This document shows, in pieces, positions 21,578 through 35,028 of a stretch of 64,000 nt of DNA. Every line of letters starts with the position of its first letter. The stretch's first letter is position 1. The translations under genes and the position numbers were made by a program. A model generated the notes under the pieces. That model saw only the letters and a list, made by a program, of their open reading frames with translations. It was not told the DNA's origin and ran no database searches. Origin of the DNA: Chloroflexota bacterium (lineage in GTDB: Bacteria; Chloroflexota; Dehalococcoidia; Bin125); contig JAPPFB010000025.1 in NCBI GenBank assembly GCA_028875225.1, positions 28,345-92,344 on the forward strand. The letters are read 5' to 3'.

Positions 21578-24487
21578 GTGCCGTCTGATCGGATCCTGGT
21601 CCGCGGCGCGCGGGAACACAATCTCAAAGACATCGACGTCGAGTTACCGCGCGACAAGCTGGTCGTGATTACCGGCCTGTCCGGCTCGGGCAAATCGTCG
21701 CTGGCCTTCGACACGATCTACGCCGAGGGCCAGCGCCGATACGTCGAGTCGCTGTCGGCGTATGCGCGGCAGTTCCTGGGACGGATGGAGAAGCCGGACG
21801 TCGACTACATCGAGGGCCTGTCTCCTGCGATCTCGATCGATCAGAAGACCGGATCGCGCAACCCACGCTCGACTGTCGGCACGGTGACCGAGATCTACGA
21901 CTATCTGCGCCTGCTCTTCGCCAGAGCCGGCCGGCCGCACTGTCCGCTTTGCGGCGATCCGATTGCTCAACAGACGGTCCAGCAGATGGTGGATGCGGTG
22001 ATGTCGCTGGGCGAGCGGCGTCGATTGATGATCATGGCGCCGGTGATCCGCGACCGCAAGGGGGAACACAAGGGCGTGTTCGAAGACGCCCGCGGACGGG
22101 GATTCGTCCGTGTTCGTGTCGATGGCGAGGTGCTGTCGCTCGATGACGAAATCGAGCTGGAGAAGAACAAGAACCACACGATCGACATCGTGATCGACCG
22201 TGTTGCCTTGCCCGGCGGTGAGATCGAAGACGAGGACCGCAACACCCTGGCGAACCGGCTGGCCGATTCGATCGAGCAGGCGCTGGGTCTGGGCGACGGG
22301 ATCGTGCGGGTTAGGCCGCTTGACAGCGACGACGACCTGATTTTCTCCGAGCAACTGGCCTGTCCGCGCGACATGTTCGCGCTGGGCGAGATCGAGCCCC
22401 GCTCGTTCTCGTTCAACTCACCGCACGGCGCCTGCGCCGACTGCACCGGACTCGGCGTGACGATGCAGGTCGATCCGCTGGTGGTCATTCCGGATCGATC
22501 AAAGTCGCTCGATGAGGGCGCGATTGCCCCCTGGTCACGTTCGACCACGCACACGGGCTGGCATCGGCGGATGCTGGAAGCAGTCTTCGAGCAGTTCGAG
22601 GCCGAGACCGACGTGCCCTTCGATGACCTGCCGGCGGAACTGATCGACGCCATCCTGTACGGCCTGCCCGAGCCGATTGTCGTCGATTTCGTCAACCATC
22701 GCGGGCGGCACCGACGCTATGAGACACAGTTCGAAGGTGTGGTTCACAATCTCGATCGGCGACATCGAGAAACTGACTCGGACTGGTCGCGCACCGAAAT
22801 TGAGCGATACATGACCGCCGTGCCCTGTTCCTCCTGCGGCGGGGCGCGTTTGAAGGCAGAGTCGCTCGCGGTTCTGGTAGACGACCGCTCCGTGGTCGAT
22901 GTGACGCGGATGTCGGTCTCGGAAGCATCGCTCTGGGCGAATCGGCTGAGCAGCGACCATACGCCGCTGACGGCGCGCGAGATGGCGATCGCCACGCAGA
23001 TCCTCAAGGAGATCCGAGAACGGCTGACGTTCCTCGTCGATGTCGGACTGGACTACCTCACGCTCGACCGGGCGGCGGCGACGCTGTCGGGAGGCGAAGC
23101 ACAGCGGATCCGGCTGGCAACGCAGATTGGCTCGTCGCTGATGGGCGTGCTCTACGTCTGCGACGAGCCGTCGATCGGTCTGCACCCGCTGGACGACGAG
23201 CGTCTAATCCGCACGCTGAAGCGGCTACGCGACCTGGGAAACACGGTGCTGATCGTCGAGCACGACGAGGCAACGATGCGCGCGGCGGACTACATCGTCG
23301 ACATGGGACCGGGCGCCGGCGAGGCGGGCGGGAAAATCGTCGCCGCCGGACCGCCCTCGGCGATCATGGACAGTTCCGATTCGATGACCGGCGCCTATCT
23401 TAGCGGCCGGCGCAGCATCCCCATGCCTCCCCAGCGGCGTCCCGGCAACGGCGACGAGCTGACCGTCGTCGGCGCGTCTGAACACAACCTGCGCGAGATC
23501 GACGCCACCTTCCCCCTGGGCACGTTCATTTGCGTGACTGGTGTCTCGGGTTCGGGCAAGAGCACGCTGGTCAACGACCTGTTGCACGCTTCGGCGGCGC
23601 AACAGCTGCACGGCGCAAGGCGCCGTCCCGGAGCGATGCGCGGGCTCAAGGGGCTGGACGCGATCGACAAGGTGATCGACATTGACCAGTCGCCGATCGG
23701 CCGGACGCCACGGTCGAACCCGGCGACGTACACCGGCCTGTTCACGCCGGTGCGCGAGCTGTTCGCGTCGGTGCCGGAGTCGCGGATGCGCGGCTACAAG
23801 CCGGGCAGATTTTCCTTCAACGTCAAGGGCGGCCGCTGCGAAGCCTGCAAGGGCGACGGCTACAACACGATCGAGATGCAGTTCCTGCCCGACGTGACCG
23901 TGCCCTGCGAGGTCTGTCACGGCGACCGTTACAACCGCGAAGCGCTGGAGATCCTGTACAAGAATCAGACGATTGCCGACGTGCTCAACATGACCGTTGA
24001 CGAGGCGGCCGTCCTGTTCGACGCGAACCCGACGGTTGGGCGCAAGCTGCGTACGCTGCAGGCCGTGGGTCTTGGCTACATCAAGCTGGGACAGCCGGCG
24101 ACGACGCTGTCGGGCGGCGAGGCACAGCGAGTGAAGCTCTCGACGGAGCTGTCCAAACGCTCGACCGGGCGCACGCTGTATCTGCTCGACGAGCCGACAA
24201 CCGGCCTGTCGTTCTCGGATGTCGAGGCGCTGTTGCAGGTGCTGCAACAACTCGTCGACGGCGGCAACACGGTCGTGGTGATTGAGCATCACCTGGACGT
24301 GATCAAGAACGCGGACTGGATTATCGACCTGGGGCCACTGGGCGGAGATCGCGGCGGACAGGTGGTGGCGGAGGGGACGCCGGAGGACGTGGCGCTCGCC
24401 GACGGCTCGTACACCGGTCAGTTTCTGCGCGATGTCCTGGCGCAACACGGCTGGCGGGCGCCCGCCGAAGCTGTCGCGGCATCGTAG
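21578..24487 (+). CDS. uvrA: Excinuclease ABC subunit A
   Basis: [60 protein letters not shown]; second ATPase [13 protein letters not shown] start with upstream GGGAG (ORF track starts at TTG 21563). Confidence 0.96.
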   Translation: MPSDRILVRGAREHNLKDIDVELPRDKLVVITGLSGSGKSSLAFDTIYAEGQRRYVESLSAYARQFLGRMEKPDVDYIEGLSPAISIDQKTGSRNPRSTVGTVTEIYDYLRLLFARAGRPHCPLCGDPIAQQTVQQMVDAVMSLGERRRLMIMAPVIRDRKGEHKGVFEDARGRGFVRVRVDGEVLSLDDEIELEKNKNHTIDIVIDRVALPGGEIEDEDRNTLANRLADSIEQALGLGDGIVRVRPLDSDDDLIFSEQLACPRDMFALGEIEPRSFSFNSPHGACADCTGLGVTMQVDPLVVIPDRSKSLDEGAIAPWSRSTTHTGWHRRMLEAVFEQFEAETDVPFDDLPAELIDAILYGLPEPIVVDFVNHRGRHRRYETQFEGVVHNLDRRHRETDSDWSRTEIERYMTAVPCSSCGGARLKAESLAVLVDDRSVVDVTRMSVSEASLWANRLSSDHTPLTAREMAIATQILKEIRERLTFLVDVGLDYLTLDRAAATLSGGEAQRIRLATQIGSSLMGVLYVCDEPSIGLHPLDDERLIRTLKRLRDLGNTVLIVEHDEATMRAADYIVDMGPGAGEAGGKIVAAGPPSAIMDSSDSMTGAYLSGRRSIPMPPQRRPGNGDELTVVGASEHNLREIDATFPLGTFICVTGVSGSGKSTLVNDLLHASAAQQLHGARRRPGAMRGLKGLDAIDKVIDIDQSPIGRTPRSNPATYTGLFTPVRELFASVPESRMRGYKPGRFSFNVKGGRCEACKGDGYNTIEMQFLPDVTVPCEVCHGDRYNREALEILYKNQTIADVLNMTVDEAAVLFDANPTVGRKLRTLQAVGLGYIKLGQPATTLSGGEAQRVKLSTELSKRSTGRTLYLLDEPTTGLSFSDVEALLQVLQQLVDGGNTVVVIEHHLDVIKNADWIIDLGPLGGDRGGQVVAEGTPEDVALADGSYTGQFLRDVLAQHGWRAPAEAVAAS

Positions 24488-24556
24488 AAATTTGCACCGC
24501 CTCCCCAACCCGATCGAGGGTTAAATGTCAGTGTTTGCAGCAAACTCAATTCGCTA

Positions 24557-24585
24557 TTGCGAAACAGGGGATGCCGTCCTATAAG
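24557..24585 (+). promoter_or_regulatory. Sigma70-like promoter upstream of ferredoxin gene
   Basis: TTGCGA - 17 nt - TATAAG. Confidence 0.5.
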
Positions 24586-24649
24586 TGTGGTAGTCGCGAA
24601 AACGTCGGTGGCGGCGTAGCGCAAGACGAGCGCTTGAGAGGATGGATCG

Positions 24650-24931
24650 ATGACCTATGTGATCGCGGAACCATGCATCGACGTCAAGGACCAATCCTGC
24701 GTTGAGGTCTGCCCGGTGGACTGCATCCACGCCGACGACGACGACCGCATGCTCTACATCTCACCAGATGAGTGCATCGACTGCGGCGCCTGCGAACCGG
24801 CCTGTCCGGTGACCGCCATTTTCTCCGAGGACGACGTGCCGGACGAGTGGCAGGCCTTCACCGAAATCAACGCCGAGTGGTTCGAGGACAAGGATTCGGC
24901 CCGAGGCAAGGTTGCCGAACTCGCCCCTTAG
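24650..24931 (+). CDS. 7Fe/8Fe-type ferredoxin
   Basis: MTYVIAEPCIDVKDQSCVEVCPVDCIHADDDDRMLYISPDECIDCGACEPACPVTAIF. Confidence 0.95.
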   Translation: MTYVIAEPCIDVKDQSCVEVCPVDCIHADDDDRMLYISPDECIDCGACEPACPVTAIFSEDDVPDEWQAFTEINAEWFEDKDSARGKVAELAP

Positions 24932-24960
24932 CTCGGGCGATTTATCGAGTCTCACTCAAG

Positions 24961-25024
24961 AGCGCTGCCGCTCTGATCGGACGCCACTTCATTGGCAAGC
25001 CATCAATATGCGGCAGCGCTTTCG
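24961..25024 (+). terminator. Long inverted repeat downstream of ferredoxin, possible terminator
   Basis: AGCGCTGCCGC (24961-24971) and GCGGCAGCGCT (25010-25020), perfect 11-bp arms followed by ttt. Confidence 0.4.
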
Positions 25025-25177
25025 TGTCCGCGTGTCACACCCAAGACAAGCGGATTCCTGTGAGACTCGTCACTCACTAGCCTGCCGCGGGATCTCGCGT
25101 TGTCCCCATGGGTCTGCGTGATCCCACCGGGACAAACTCCATCTCCCGCCGGAGAGTTGCACCCAAACTAATCAGAG

Positions 25178-25213
25178 TCGGCCCCGCGCAGGCGGGGCCT
25201 TCGCCGCCTATCT
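25178..25213. terminator. GC-rich hairpin between ferredoxin and glyS
   Basis: ggccccgcgcaggcggggccttcg. Confidence 0.4.
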
Positions 25214-25287
25214 GTTCACAGCGCCCCCGCCTGCCCTCGGGCGACTTCACCAAGGGGTTATGCGCAACTCTCCAGCACCGGACGTCT

Positions 25288-26607
25288 TCAGAAGCCCAGA
25301 CGGTCCCTGAGCGCGTCCACCAGCTCGTCGCTCCTGACGCGCACCTGTTCCTGCGTGTCGCGGTCTCGGATCGTCACAGCGTCGTCTTCGAGCGACTCGA
25401 AGTCGACGGTAATGCAAAGCGGCGTGCCAATCTCGTCCTGGCGGCGGTAGCGCCGACCGATGGACTGGGTGTCATCGTACTGCGTTGTCCAGTGCGGACG
25501 GATCCGGCCCCAGACCTCGCGGGCGAGATTGGCGACCGGCTCCTTGCGTGACAGCGGCAGCACCGCGACGGTGATCGGCGCGACTCGCGGGCTGAAGGCG
25601 AGCACCGTGCGATCGTCGCCCTTTTCGTCCGGTGTGACGGTGTAGGCGTCGCAGAGCAGGGCGAGCATGATCCGGTCGACGCCGGCGGCGGGCTCGATCA
25701 CGTGCGGCACGATGTGCTCGTTGGTCTGCGGATCGAAGTATTCGAGCCGCTTGCCTGACGACTCGCCGTGCTGAGTGAGGTCGAAGTTGGTCCGGTTGGC
25801 GATGCCTTCCAGCTCGTCCCAGCCCCACGGATAGCGGTATTGCAGGTCGGTCGTGCCGGCCGAGTAGTGGGAGAGCTTTTCGGTCGGATGGACGTCGCGG
25901 CGGAGGTTGGCGGGATCAATGCCGAGGTCGACGTACCACTGCTCGCGCAGGTCGATCCAGCGGTGGTACCACTCGTCCGACTCGTCGGGCGCAACGAAGT
26001 ACTCCATCTCCATCTGCTCGAACTCGCGAGTGCGGAAAATGAAGTTGCCCAGGGTGATCTCGTTGCGGAAGGACTTGCCCTGCTGCGCAATGCCGAACGG
26101 CAGACGGCGTCGAGTCGAAGTGAGCACGTTCTCGAAGTTGATGAAGATGCCCTGCGCCGTCTCGGGCCGCAGATAGGCCTGGGAACCCTCATCGGCAACC
26201 GGACCGACCTGGGTGCGAAACATCAGGTTGAATTCGCGCGCCTCTGTGAACTTGCCGACGACGCCGCACGTTGGGCATTCGGGGCCTTCGAGATGATCCT
26301 CGCGGAAACGACCCTTGCATTCGAGACAGTCGACCATCGGGTCGTGGAAGTTCTGCACGTGTCCGGACGCCTCCCAGACGCGCGGCGACTGGATGATGGC
26401 CGAGTCGAGCCCGACCACGTCGGAGCGCTCGCGCACGACCGACCGCCACCAGAGTTCCTTGACGTTGCGCTTGAGTTCAACGCCGAGCGGTCCGTAGTCG
26501 TAGGTCGATCCGAAGCCGCCGTAGATCTCGGAGGCGGGAAACACAAACCCGCGCTGTTTGCAGAGCGAGACGAGAGTGTCCAGAGATACTTCGGTCGCGG
26601 TGGTCAT
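25288..26607 (-). CDS. glyS: Glycyl-tRNA synthetase
   Basis: CKQRGFVFPASEIYGGFGSTYDYGPLGVELKRNVKELWW; RPETAQGIFINFENV; class II motifs. Confidence 0.95.
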   Translation of the reverse strand: MTTATEVSLDTLVSLCKQRGFVFPASEIYGGFGSTYDYGPLGVELKRNVKELWWRSVVRERSDVVGLDSAIIQSPRVWEASGHVQNFHDPMVDCLECKGRFREDHLEGPECPTCGVVGKFTEAREFNLMFRTQVGPVADEGSQAYLRPETAQGIFINFENVLTSTRRRLPFGIAQQGKSFRNEITLGNFIFRTREFEQMEMEYFVAPDESDEWYHRWIDLREQWYVDLGIDPANLRRDVHPTEKLSHYSAGTTDLQYRYPWGWDELEGIANRTNFDLTQHGESSGKRLEYFDPQTNEHIVPHVIEPAAGVDRIMLALLCDAYTVTPDEKGDDRTVLAFSPRVAPITVAVLPLSRKEPVANLAREVWGRIRPHWTTQYDDTQSIGRRYRRQDEIGTPLCITVDFESLEDDAVTIRDRDTQEQVRVRSDELVDALRDRLGF

Positions 26608-26688
26608 GCACATCGCCTTTCTGGAGGGGCTATCGGCGGTCGTATCGTGGGATTCAAAGCTGATGTCAGCGTATGGGGGAGGTGCCTT

Positions 26689-26847
26689 ATGCGGTTCCTG
26701 ATCGGTTTGACGTTGGGGTTGCTGATTGGCGCGGTGTTAACAGTCCTCGCGACCGGCAACGCCGGGCGGGCGCTGCAGGAACAGATCCGGGAACAAACGG
26801 AGCGAGAACGGGCGGGCCGGTCAACAGACATTTCGAAGAACGACTGA
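26689..26847 (+). CDS. Small single-TM protein
   Basis: MRFLIGLTLGLLIGAVLTVLATGNAGRALQEQIREQTERERAGRSTDISKND; preceded by GGGGGAGG. Confidence 0.5.
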   Translation: MRFLIGLTLGLLIGAVLTVLATGNAGRALQEQIREQTERERAGRSTDISKND

Positions 26848-26861
26848 CGCCAAAGAGAGGT

Positions 26862-27000
26862 TCTCTCCTCCCCCTTGCAGGGGGAGGTGCCGAAGGCGGA
26901 GGGGGTCCCTCCGAGGTAGGCTGAGCCCCCCTCTGCCCCCGCATCAAGTGCGGGGCAGGCTTTCCTTTCTCCCCCCGCTGCGCGGGGGGAGAAGGGACCT
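26862..27000. repeat. Interspersed palindromic repeat cluster, 'ggtgccgaaggcggaggggg' family
   Basis: cctcccccttgcagggggaggtgccgaaggcggagggggtcc...tctccccccgctgcgcggggggagaa. Confidence 0.65.
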
Positions 27001-27003
27001 CGC

Positions 27004-29082
<2,079 letters not shown>

Positions 29083-29223
29083 GCAGGTCCCCTCACGAAC
29101 AGATCAATCCCGTGCGGATCCGGTAGGCGGCGGCGCCGACCGCTGCCGCCAGACGGCAGGCTACCGCGCAGGCCATAGCGCGGCAATTCAGTGATTTACA
29201 GGGCTGCTTCGACCGAGATTCTG

Positions 29224-29318
29224 TCATTCCCGCGCCCGCCGCGGGTATCTTGCCGCGTTGAGCGCAGACATCGGTGCACCACATAGCGAGATTGCCGCGA
29301 CAAGCGCGGCAATGACGA
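29224..29318. repeat. MITE-like pair of inverted palindromes
   Basis: cattcccgcgcccgccgcgggtatcttgcc ... agcgagattgccgcgacaagcgcggcaatgacg. Confidence 0.65.
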
Positions 29319-29327
29319 AGAGAATTG

Positions 29328-29672
29328 CTACAGATCCTTGACCGGCGCCGGCAGGTCGCCGTCGCGGGCGGCGTCGATCATCTGCTTTGCCTCTGCCGGC
29401 ATCTCGACGCCCATCTGGTCGAAGCGCTCTTCGGCCCAACGCCCAATCTGGCGCGGGTCACGATAGGCGTCCGGGCCGGCGCCGGGACCCGGCGATCCGT
29501 ACTGTTCGAGCACCTGCGCCTCGGTCTTGGGTGTGGCGAAGCGGGAGATGACCCGTTCCATCTCCTCCGACGGGCAGGACTCGCAGGTCGGGACCGTGGC
29601 TCGCTCCAGGGAGCGATGAAACTGTTCCTGTACATGGCCGCACTGCTGGCATCGGTATTCGTAGATCGGCAC
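29328..29672 (-). CDS. FmdB-family zinc ribbon protein
   Basis: (V)PIYEYRCQQCGHVQEQFHRSLERATVPTCESC; GTG start at 29672. Confidence 0.8.
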   Translation of the reverse strand: MPIYEYRCQQCGHVQEQFHRSLERATVPTCESCPSEEMERVISRFATPKTEAQVLEQYGSPGPGAGPDAYRDPRQIGRWAEERFDQMGVEMPAEAKQMIDAARDGDLPAPVKDL

Positions 29673-29704
29673 AGTCGGCCTCCTTCGGCGCGTACAGGCA
29701 GTGA

Positions 29705-29977
29705 TCAGGTGAGATCGGCCGGCAGTTCGGGAGCCGTCCCGGCCGATTCGCGCCAAGCGGCCACCGATTCCGGGTCGTCGGCGTCGACGTCATCAAGCGT
29801 GTCGAAGCCCGGGAACGACAGTTCGGTCTTCGAGCGGAAACGCGAAAATCGGGTCTGCAACTCGCTGCCGCGGCAATCGGGACAGGCCGGCAAGGGATCT
29901 GACTCCGTGCGCACGCGGCGCTGAAACACTTCAACGTTGCGGGCGCAATCGGGGCAGTAGTACTCGTAGATCGGCAT
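29705..29977 (-). CDS. FmdB-family zinc ribbon protein (second copy)
   Basis: MPIYEYYCPDCARNVEVFQRRVRTESDPLPACPDC. Confidence 0.8.
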   Translation of the reverse strand: MPIYEYYCPDCARNVEVFQRRVRTESDPLPACPDCRGSELQTRFSRFRSKTELSFPGFDTLDDVDADDPESVAAWRESAGTAPELPADLT

Positions 29978-30009
29978 GTCGACGGCCTGGCTCCGGCTCT
30001 GGTTCCAGC

Positions 30010-30417
30010 TTAGTCGTCGAACGGTCCGTCTTCGATCGCGTCCGCGATGTGAGCCACCACCGTCAGCCGGCCGCGGTCGTCGGGCGCAATGATCATGACG
30101 TCGACCCGGATGTCGAACTCGACCTCCTGCTCGGAGAGCAGTCCGTGAGCGAGGCGGCGCAGTTGGCGTTGTTTCCGAGGTCCAATTGATTGGGCCGCCT
30201 CCACGGCATAGCGGCGATCGCTGCGGCTGCGAACCTCGACGATCACGTGGGTTCCGTCAGAATCGAGCGCGATGATGTCGGCCTCGCCCCAACGTCGGCG
30301 GTAGTTGCGCTCCACGATCCGATAGCCGCGAGCCTCCAGGTAGGCGGCGGCCAGATCTTCACCGGCGGCGCCCAGCGACTGCTTGTGGTCTGGCTGGCGC
30401 TCAGGACGCGGCGGCAT
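30010..30417 (-). CDS. YraN family (UPF0102) putative endonuclease
   Basis: GAAGEDLAAAYLEARGYRIVERNYRRRWGEADIIALDSDGTHVIVEVRSRSD. Confidence 0.9.
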   Translation of the reverse strand: MPPRPERQPDHKQSLGAAGEDLAAAYLEARGYRIVERNYRRRWGEADIIALDSDGTHVIVEVRSRSDRRYAVEAAQSIGPRKQRQLRRLAHGLLSEQEVEFDIRVDVMIIAPDDRGRLTVVAHIADAIEDGPFDD

Positions 30418-31051
30418 CGAGGTCGAATCGAGGCTGATCCAGCGCGGCGACCGGAGCAAAGGTTCGGCGGTGTTCGGGACAGGGCCCGAGCGTCTGCAGC
30501 GCGCGCAGATGTTCAGCAGTGCCGTAGCCCTTGTGGCGAGCGAATCCGTAGCCCGGATATCGCTGGTCCAGTTCGTTCATCCACGTGTCGCGAGCCGTCT
30601 TGGCGATGATCGAAGCGGCGGCGATCGAGGCCACTGAACGGTCGCCCTTGACGATCATTTCAGTGGCGACGGGCAAGCCCAGGTCGTCGCGCCCGTCGGC
30701 CAGGACGACCTCGGGCGGCGTCGGCAACTGATCAATCGCACGGCGCGCTGCCAGTTTGAGCGCCGAGGTCATGCCCAGCTGATCAAGCTCACGCGCTTCC
30801 ACCCAGCCGATCGACCACTGCAATGCCCCGGCCTCGATCGCCGGCGTCAGGCGCTCACGCCGGCGGGGGCTGAGCTGTTTGCTGTCCCGCAGCTCCGACA
30901 TCCAGGCCTTCCGGCTGTCCATCGGGAGCGACACCGCCGCCGTGACGAGCGGTCCGGCCAACGGGCCTCGTCCAACTTCGTCAAGACCGACGATCGAGCG
31001 CGCGCCCCTGCGCCAGAGCCGCAGTTCCCGCCGTCGCGTCGGTCGTTGCAC
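30401..31051 (-). CDS. rnhB: Ribonuclease HII
   Basis: IVGLDEVGRGPLAGPLVTAAV; DSKQLSPRRRERL; SIAAASIIAKTARD; HKGYGTAEH. Confidence 0.94.
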   Translation of the reverse strand: MQRPTRRRELRLWRRGARSIVGLDEVGRGPLAGPLVTAAVSLPMDSRKAWMSELRDSKQLSPRRRERLTPAIEAGALQWSIGWVEARELDQLGMTSALKLAARRAIDQLPTPPEVVLADGRDDLGLPVATEMIVKGDRSVASIAAASIIAKTARDTWMNELDQRYPGYGFARHKGYGTAEHLRALQTLGPCPEHRRTFAPVAALDQPRFDLDAAAS

Positions 31052-31303
31052 ATGCTGATGCTAGTGCTTGTCGTTATGTCCGTGAACCACCTGAGACGCG
31101 CGTCTGAGCTGCGCAATTTGTTGCCGGTGCCCGACCCGCAAGCCATGCGCGTCGCGTTGCCGGGTTGGAAACGCTCCGCTTACGCAAGTTGACGCAATGC
31201 GTACCGTCGCCGGCCGGGGTTGCGATATGCTCGAATCAGACAGGCGACGCACCCGGCGCGTCCGTAGACGACCGGTGCGCGCCCAGGCTGAGGATTGGCG
31301 ACG

Positions 31304-33313
31304 ATGGGCGGCTCACGCTTCAAACGCAGCTTCCTGGTCTACCTGCTGATCGGCGTCGTGCTGATCATCGTCATCTTCTCGGTGTTCCCGCGTGGCGGCG
31401 GATCGAACGAGATCCCGCTGGCCGGCGGCACCGAATCGCTGCTCGAACGGATCAAGAACGATGCCGGTCTGATCGAGGCGATCCAGGTCGGATCGGACAA
31501 GGTCACGCTGGACTACCGCGACGGCGCGGAGTCCTACGAGACGAACGTCCCCGAGACGGCATTCGACTTCTTCGAATTCCTCTCGCGCGAGGGCATCGAC
31601 GTCGGCTCGCAGGGATTCCCCGACATCGAAGTCGGCGGAGGCGGCGGTTTCGGCTCCACGATCGCCGGACTGTTCATCAACCTGCTGCCCTTCCTGTTGA
31701 TCATCGGTCTGATCTTCTTCTTCCTGCGCCAGGCCCAGGGCCAGGGTTCGCAGGCGATGTCATTCGGCAAGAGCAAGGCGCGTCTGGTCACCGCGAACCG
31801 ACCGACCGTCACCTTCAACGATGTCGCCGGCTGTGACGAGGCCAAGGAAGAGCTGCAGGAAGTCGTCGAGTTCCTCAAGTTCCCCGAGCGCTTCGCCTCG
31901 CTCGGCGCACGCATCCCGCGAGGTTGTCTGCTGGTCGGTCCGCCGGGCACCGGCAAAACGTTGATCGCCCGCGCGGTGGCCGGCGAGGCCGGCGTGCCGT
32001 TCTTCTCAATCTCCGGCTCCGAGTTCGTCGAGATGTTCGTCGGCGTCGGCGCGAGCCGCGTCCGCGACCTGTTCGAGCAGGCCAAGCGCAACGCGCCCTG
32101 CATCGTCTTCGTCGACGAGATCGACGCGGTCGGCCGCCAGCGCGGCGCCGGCGTCGGCGGCTCGCACGACGAGCGCGAGCAGACGCTCAACCAGATCCTG
32201 GTCGAGATGGACGGCTTCGACACCAACACCAACGTGATCGTCGTGGCCGCCACCAACCGCCCCGACATCCTTGACCCGGCGCTGCTGCGCCCGGGCCGCT
32301 TCGATCGCCGCGTCGTGCTTGACGCGCCCGACGTCAAGGGCCGCGTCGCGATCCTCGACGTGCACGTCCGCGGCAAGCCGCTGGCCGAGGAAGTCGATCT
32401 CAACACCATCGCCAAGGAGACGCCCGGATTCTCCGGCGCCGAACTGGCCAACCTGCTCAACGAGGCGGCGATCCTCGCCGCTCGCCGCCAGAAGAAGCAC
32501 ATCACCCAGGCCGAGGTCGAGGAAGCGGTTGACCGCGTCATGGCCGGTCCCGAGCGCAAATCTCGTCTGCTGGTGGGACGCGAAAAGGAGATCGTGGCAT
32601 ACCACGAGGGCGGTCACGCGCTGGTCGCCTCGCACATTCCCGGCCACGATCCGGTCCACAAAGTCACCATCGTCCCGCGCGGCATGGCCGGCGGCTACAC
32701 CCGCTACCTGCCGGAGTCCGAGCATCGGCTGGCCGGCAAGACCTACTACGAGGGCTTCATGGCCTCCGCGCTGGGCGGGCACGCCGCCGAAGAGGTCGTG
32801 TTCGGCGAGATGACGACCGGCGCGCACGACGACCTGAGCAAGGTCACGCAGATCGCCCGCGCGATGATCACCCAGTGGGGCATGTCGGAACGGCTCGGCG
32901 CGCGCACCTTCGGCAAGAAGGAATCGATGGTCTTCCTCGGCCGCGATATCTCCGAGCAGCGCGACTACTCCGAAATGGTGGCCGAACAGATCGACGAAGA
33001 ACTGCGTGAGATTATCGACCGGGCGCGAGACCGCGCTCGGACCATCCTGCGCCGTAACCGCGAGCAGCTCGATCTGTTGGCGACGCGGCTGATGGAGGTC
33101 GAGACGCTCGAGGGCGACGACCTTCGCGCGATCCTCGCCTGGCAGCCGGGCGACGCCGTTCCGCAGCCGACTCCGCCGCCGCCACCGCCCGATCCGACCC
33201 CGCCGCCGAGCGCGTCGGGCGACGACGCGCCGGAGGAGGAGCGGGAACCGCTGATGCCGCCCAAGCCCGGCCTCGCCTGGGGCGGCAACCAGAACAGCAG
33301 CTCGCTGGACTGA
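31304..33313 (+). CDS. ftsH: ATP-dependent zinc metalloprotease FtsH
   Basis: [79 protein letters not shown] zinc motif; proline-rich C-terminus. Confidence 0.95.
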   Translation: MGGSRFKRSFLVYLLIGVVLIIVIFSVFPRGGGSNEIPLAGGTESLLERIKNDAGLIEAIQVGSDKVTLDYRDGAESYETNVPETAFDFFEFLSREGIDVGSQGFPDIEVGGGGGFGSTIAGLFINLLPFLLIIGLIFFFLRQAQGQGSQAMSFGKSKARLVTANRPTVTFNDVAGCDEAKEELQEVVEFLKFPERFASLGARIPRGCLLVGPPGTGKTLIARAVAGEAGVPFFSISGSEFVEMFVGVGASRVRDLFEQAKRNAPCIVFVDEIDAVGRQRGAGVGGSHDEREQTLNQILVEMDGFDTNTNVIVVAATNRPDILDPALLRPGRFDRRVVLDAPDVKGRVAILDVHVRGKPLAEEVDLNTIAKETPGFSGAELANLLNEAAILAARRQKKHITQAEVEEAVDRVMAGPERKSRLLVGREKEIVAYHEGGHALVASHIPGHDPVHKVTIVPRGMAGGYTRYLPESEHRLAGKTYYEGFMASALGGHAAEEVVFGEMTTGAHDDLSKVTQIARAMITQWGMSERLGARTFGKKESMVFLGRDISEQRDYSEMVAEQIDEELREIIDRARDRARTILRRNREQLDLLATRLMEVETLEGDDLRAILAWQPGDAVPQPTPPPPPPDPTPPPSASGDDAPEEEREPLMPPKPGLAWGGNQNSSSLD

Positions 33314-33446
33314 GCATTCGACGGTGTTCAACCACCCGGGTGTAGAGTGCTGTGTTGGTTGGTCGCTTGACGGCTGACCTGCGCTGGCTACGCTGGGTAC
33401 TTCAGGACCGACAACGAAGTCAACTCGAGATCGATGCGAGACCAAT

Positions 33447-33983
33447 ATGAGCACTGATCCGTCAGACGTGTACGCCGTGATTCGCAGCGGCGGCAAACAG
33501 TACCGCGTCTCTCCGGGCCAGCGGATCACGCTGGAACGGCTCGACGGCGAGGCCGGGGACGCGATCAGCTTCGACGACGTGCTGCTCGTCAACGGCGGCG
33601 GCGAGGTCGCCGTCGGCACGCCAACCGTTGCGGCGGCCAGCGTCAGCGGTGAGATCGTCGAACAGGGCCGGGGACGCAAGATCAACGTCTTCAAGTACAA
33701 GAGCAAGACCCGCTACCGCCGGCTGCGCGGACACCGACAATTGCACACCTCCGTGCTCGTCAATGAGGTGGCGTTGGGCGACCAGGTCTGGTCGGCCCCG
33801 GCCTCTCAAGAGGTCGGCGAAGATGTTGCCGAACCCGAGGCGGAAGAGATCGAGCAGCCCGCCGATGCGATTGAGGAAGCTGAAGCCGAGACCGTCGCTG
33901 AGGTTTCCGAGGAGCACGAAGAAGATCCGGCTAACGCCGAGAATGACGAAGCCGCCGAGAGCGGCGACGAGACCGAAGAATAG
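33447..33983 (+). CDS. rplU: 50S ribosomal protein L21 with long acidic C-terminal extension
   Basis: VYAVIRSGGKQYRVSPGQRITLERL...KYKSKTRYRRLRGHRQLHTSVLV, then Glu/Asp-rich tail. Confidence 0.93.
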   Translation: MSTDPSDVYAVIRSGGKQYRVSPGQRITLERLDGEAGDAISFDDVLLVNGGGEVAVGTPTVAAASVSGEIVEQGRGRKINVFKYKSKTRYRRLRGHRQLHTSVLVNEVALGDQVWSAPASQEVGEDVAEPEAEEIEQPADAIEEAEAETVAEVSEEHEEDPANAENDEAAESGDETEE

Positions 33984-33992
33984 GGGAGCGCC

Positions 33993-34271
33993 ATGGCACA
34001 CAAGAAGGGCGTCGGCTCGTCCCGCAACGGGCGCGACAGCAACTCCAAGCGACTGGGCGTCAAGCTGTTCGACGGCGAGATCGTGCGCACCGGCGGGATC
34101 ATCGTGCGTCAGCGCGGCACCCGGATCCACGCGGGTGACAACGTCGGCGTCGGCCGCGACCACACCCTCTTTGCCCTTGCCGACGGCACCGTCAAGTTCT
34201 CGCCGTACGCGCACAACCGGCGCAAGAAAGTCTCCGTCATACCAGCCGAGCTTGAAGAGGTGGGCGCGTGA
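33993..34271 (+). CDS. rpmA: 50S ribosomal protein L27
   Basis: [44 protein letters not shown]. Confidence 0.96.
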   Translation: MAHKKGVGSSRNGRDSNSKRLGVKLFDGEIVRTGGIIVRQRGTRIHAGDNVGVGRDHTLFALADGTVKFSPYAHNRRKKVSVIPAELEEVGA

Positions 34272-34480
34272 AGGCTGAGATTCACCCCGAGTACGTCGAC
34301 GCCACGATCACCTGCGGCTGCGGTCACAGCTGGCAGACCCGCGCGACCAAGTCCGACATCCGCATCGAGATCTGCTCGACCTGCCACCCCTTCTTCACCG
34401 GCGAGCAGCGAATCGTCGACACTGCCGGCCGGGTCGAACGCTTCCGCCGCCGCTACGGCATCGCCGAAGACGAGGAGTAG
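34268..34480 (+). CDS. rpmE: 50S ribosomal protein L31 (Cys-containing type)
   Basis: [59 protein letters not shown]. Confidence 0.95.
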   Translation: MKAEIHPEYVDATITCGCGHSWQTRATKSDIRIEICSTCHPFFTGEQRIVDTAGRVERFRRRYGIAEDEE

Positions 34481-34495
34481 GTCCAACGACATCTC

Positions 34496-34642
34496 GTCAT
34501 TCCCGCGCTTGCCGCGAGAATCTCGCCTTCCTCTGCACGACCGCCGCAATCGGCGCAGTCGAAGCCCGCGCTACTCGATCATGCGCTCAGATGCGCCGTA
34601 CGAACCAATGCGAGATACCCGCGGCAAGCGCGGGTATGACGA
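34496..34642. repeat. MITE-like pair of inverted palindromes
   Basis: gtcattcccgcgcttgccgcgagaatctcgcc ... gcgagatacccgcggcaagcgcgggtatgacg. Confidence 0.65.
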
Positions 34643-34677
34643 ATCGCGTTGCGTGAATCAAACCCCCGTCAACTCGA

Positions 34678-35028
34678 TCAGTCGTCGCCGAGGTCGCGAT
34701 AGAAGCAGCTCCGATTGCCGGTGTGACAGGTGGGGCCGTGCGGGACGGCGCGGACGAGGAGGGCGTCGACGTCGCAGTCCTTGCGGATTGTGACCAGCTC
34801 CAGCACGTTGCCGCTGGTCTCGCCCTTGGTCCAGAACTCCTGTCGGCTGCGGCTCCAGAAGGTGACCAGCCGCTTCTCCAGCGTCATCCGCAGCGACTGC
34901 TCGTTCATGTAGCCGAGCATCAGGATCTCGTTCGTGGCGTCGTCCTGGACGATCGCCGGGATCAGCCCGTTGGCGTCGTACTTCAACTCCGGCACGCTGA
35001 ATTCAGCCAGGTCAGAGGACGTCGTCAT
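34678..35028 (-). CDS. hisI: Phosphoribosyl-AMP cyclohydrolase
   Basis: [53 protein letters not shown]...[10 protein letters not shown]. Confidence 0.94.
   Translation of the reverse strand: MTTSSDLAEFSVPELKYDANGLIPAIVQDDATNEILMLGYMNEQSLRMTLEKRLVTFWSRSRQEFWTKGETSGNVLELVTIRKDCDVDALLVRAVPHGPTCHTGNRSCFYRDLGDD

Noticed and set aside
32006-33706. 566-aa minus-strand ORF opposite ftsH
   Set aside because: Shadow ORF; the plus strand encodes FtsH with Walker and HEGGH motifs.
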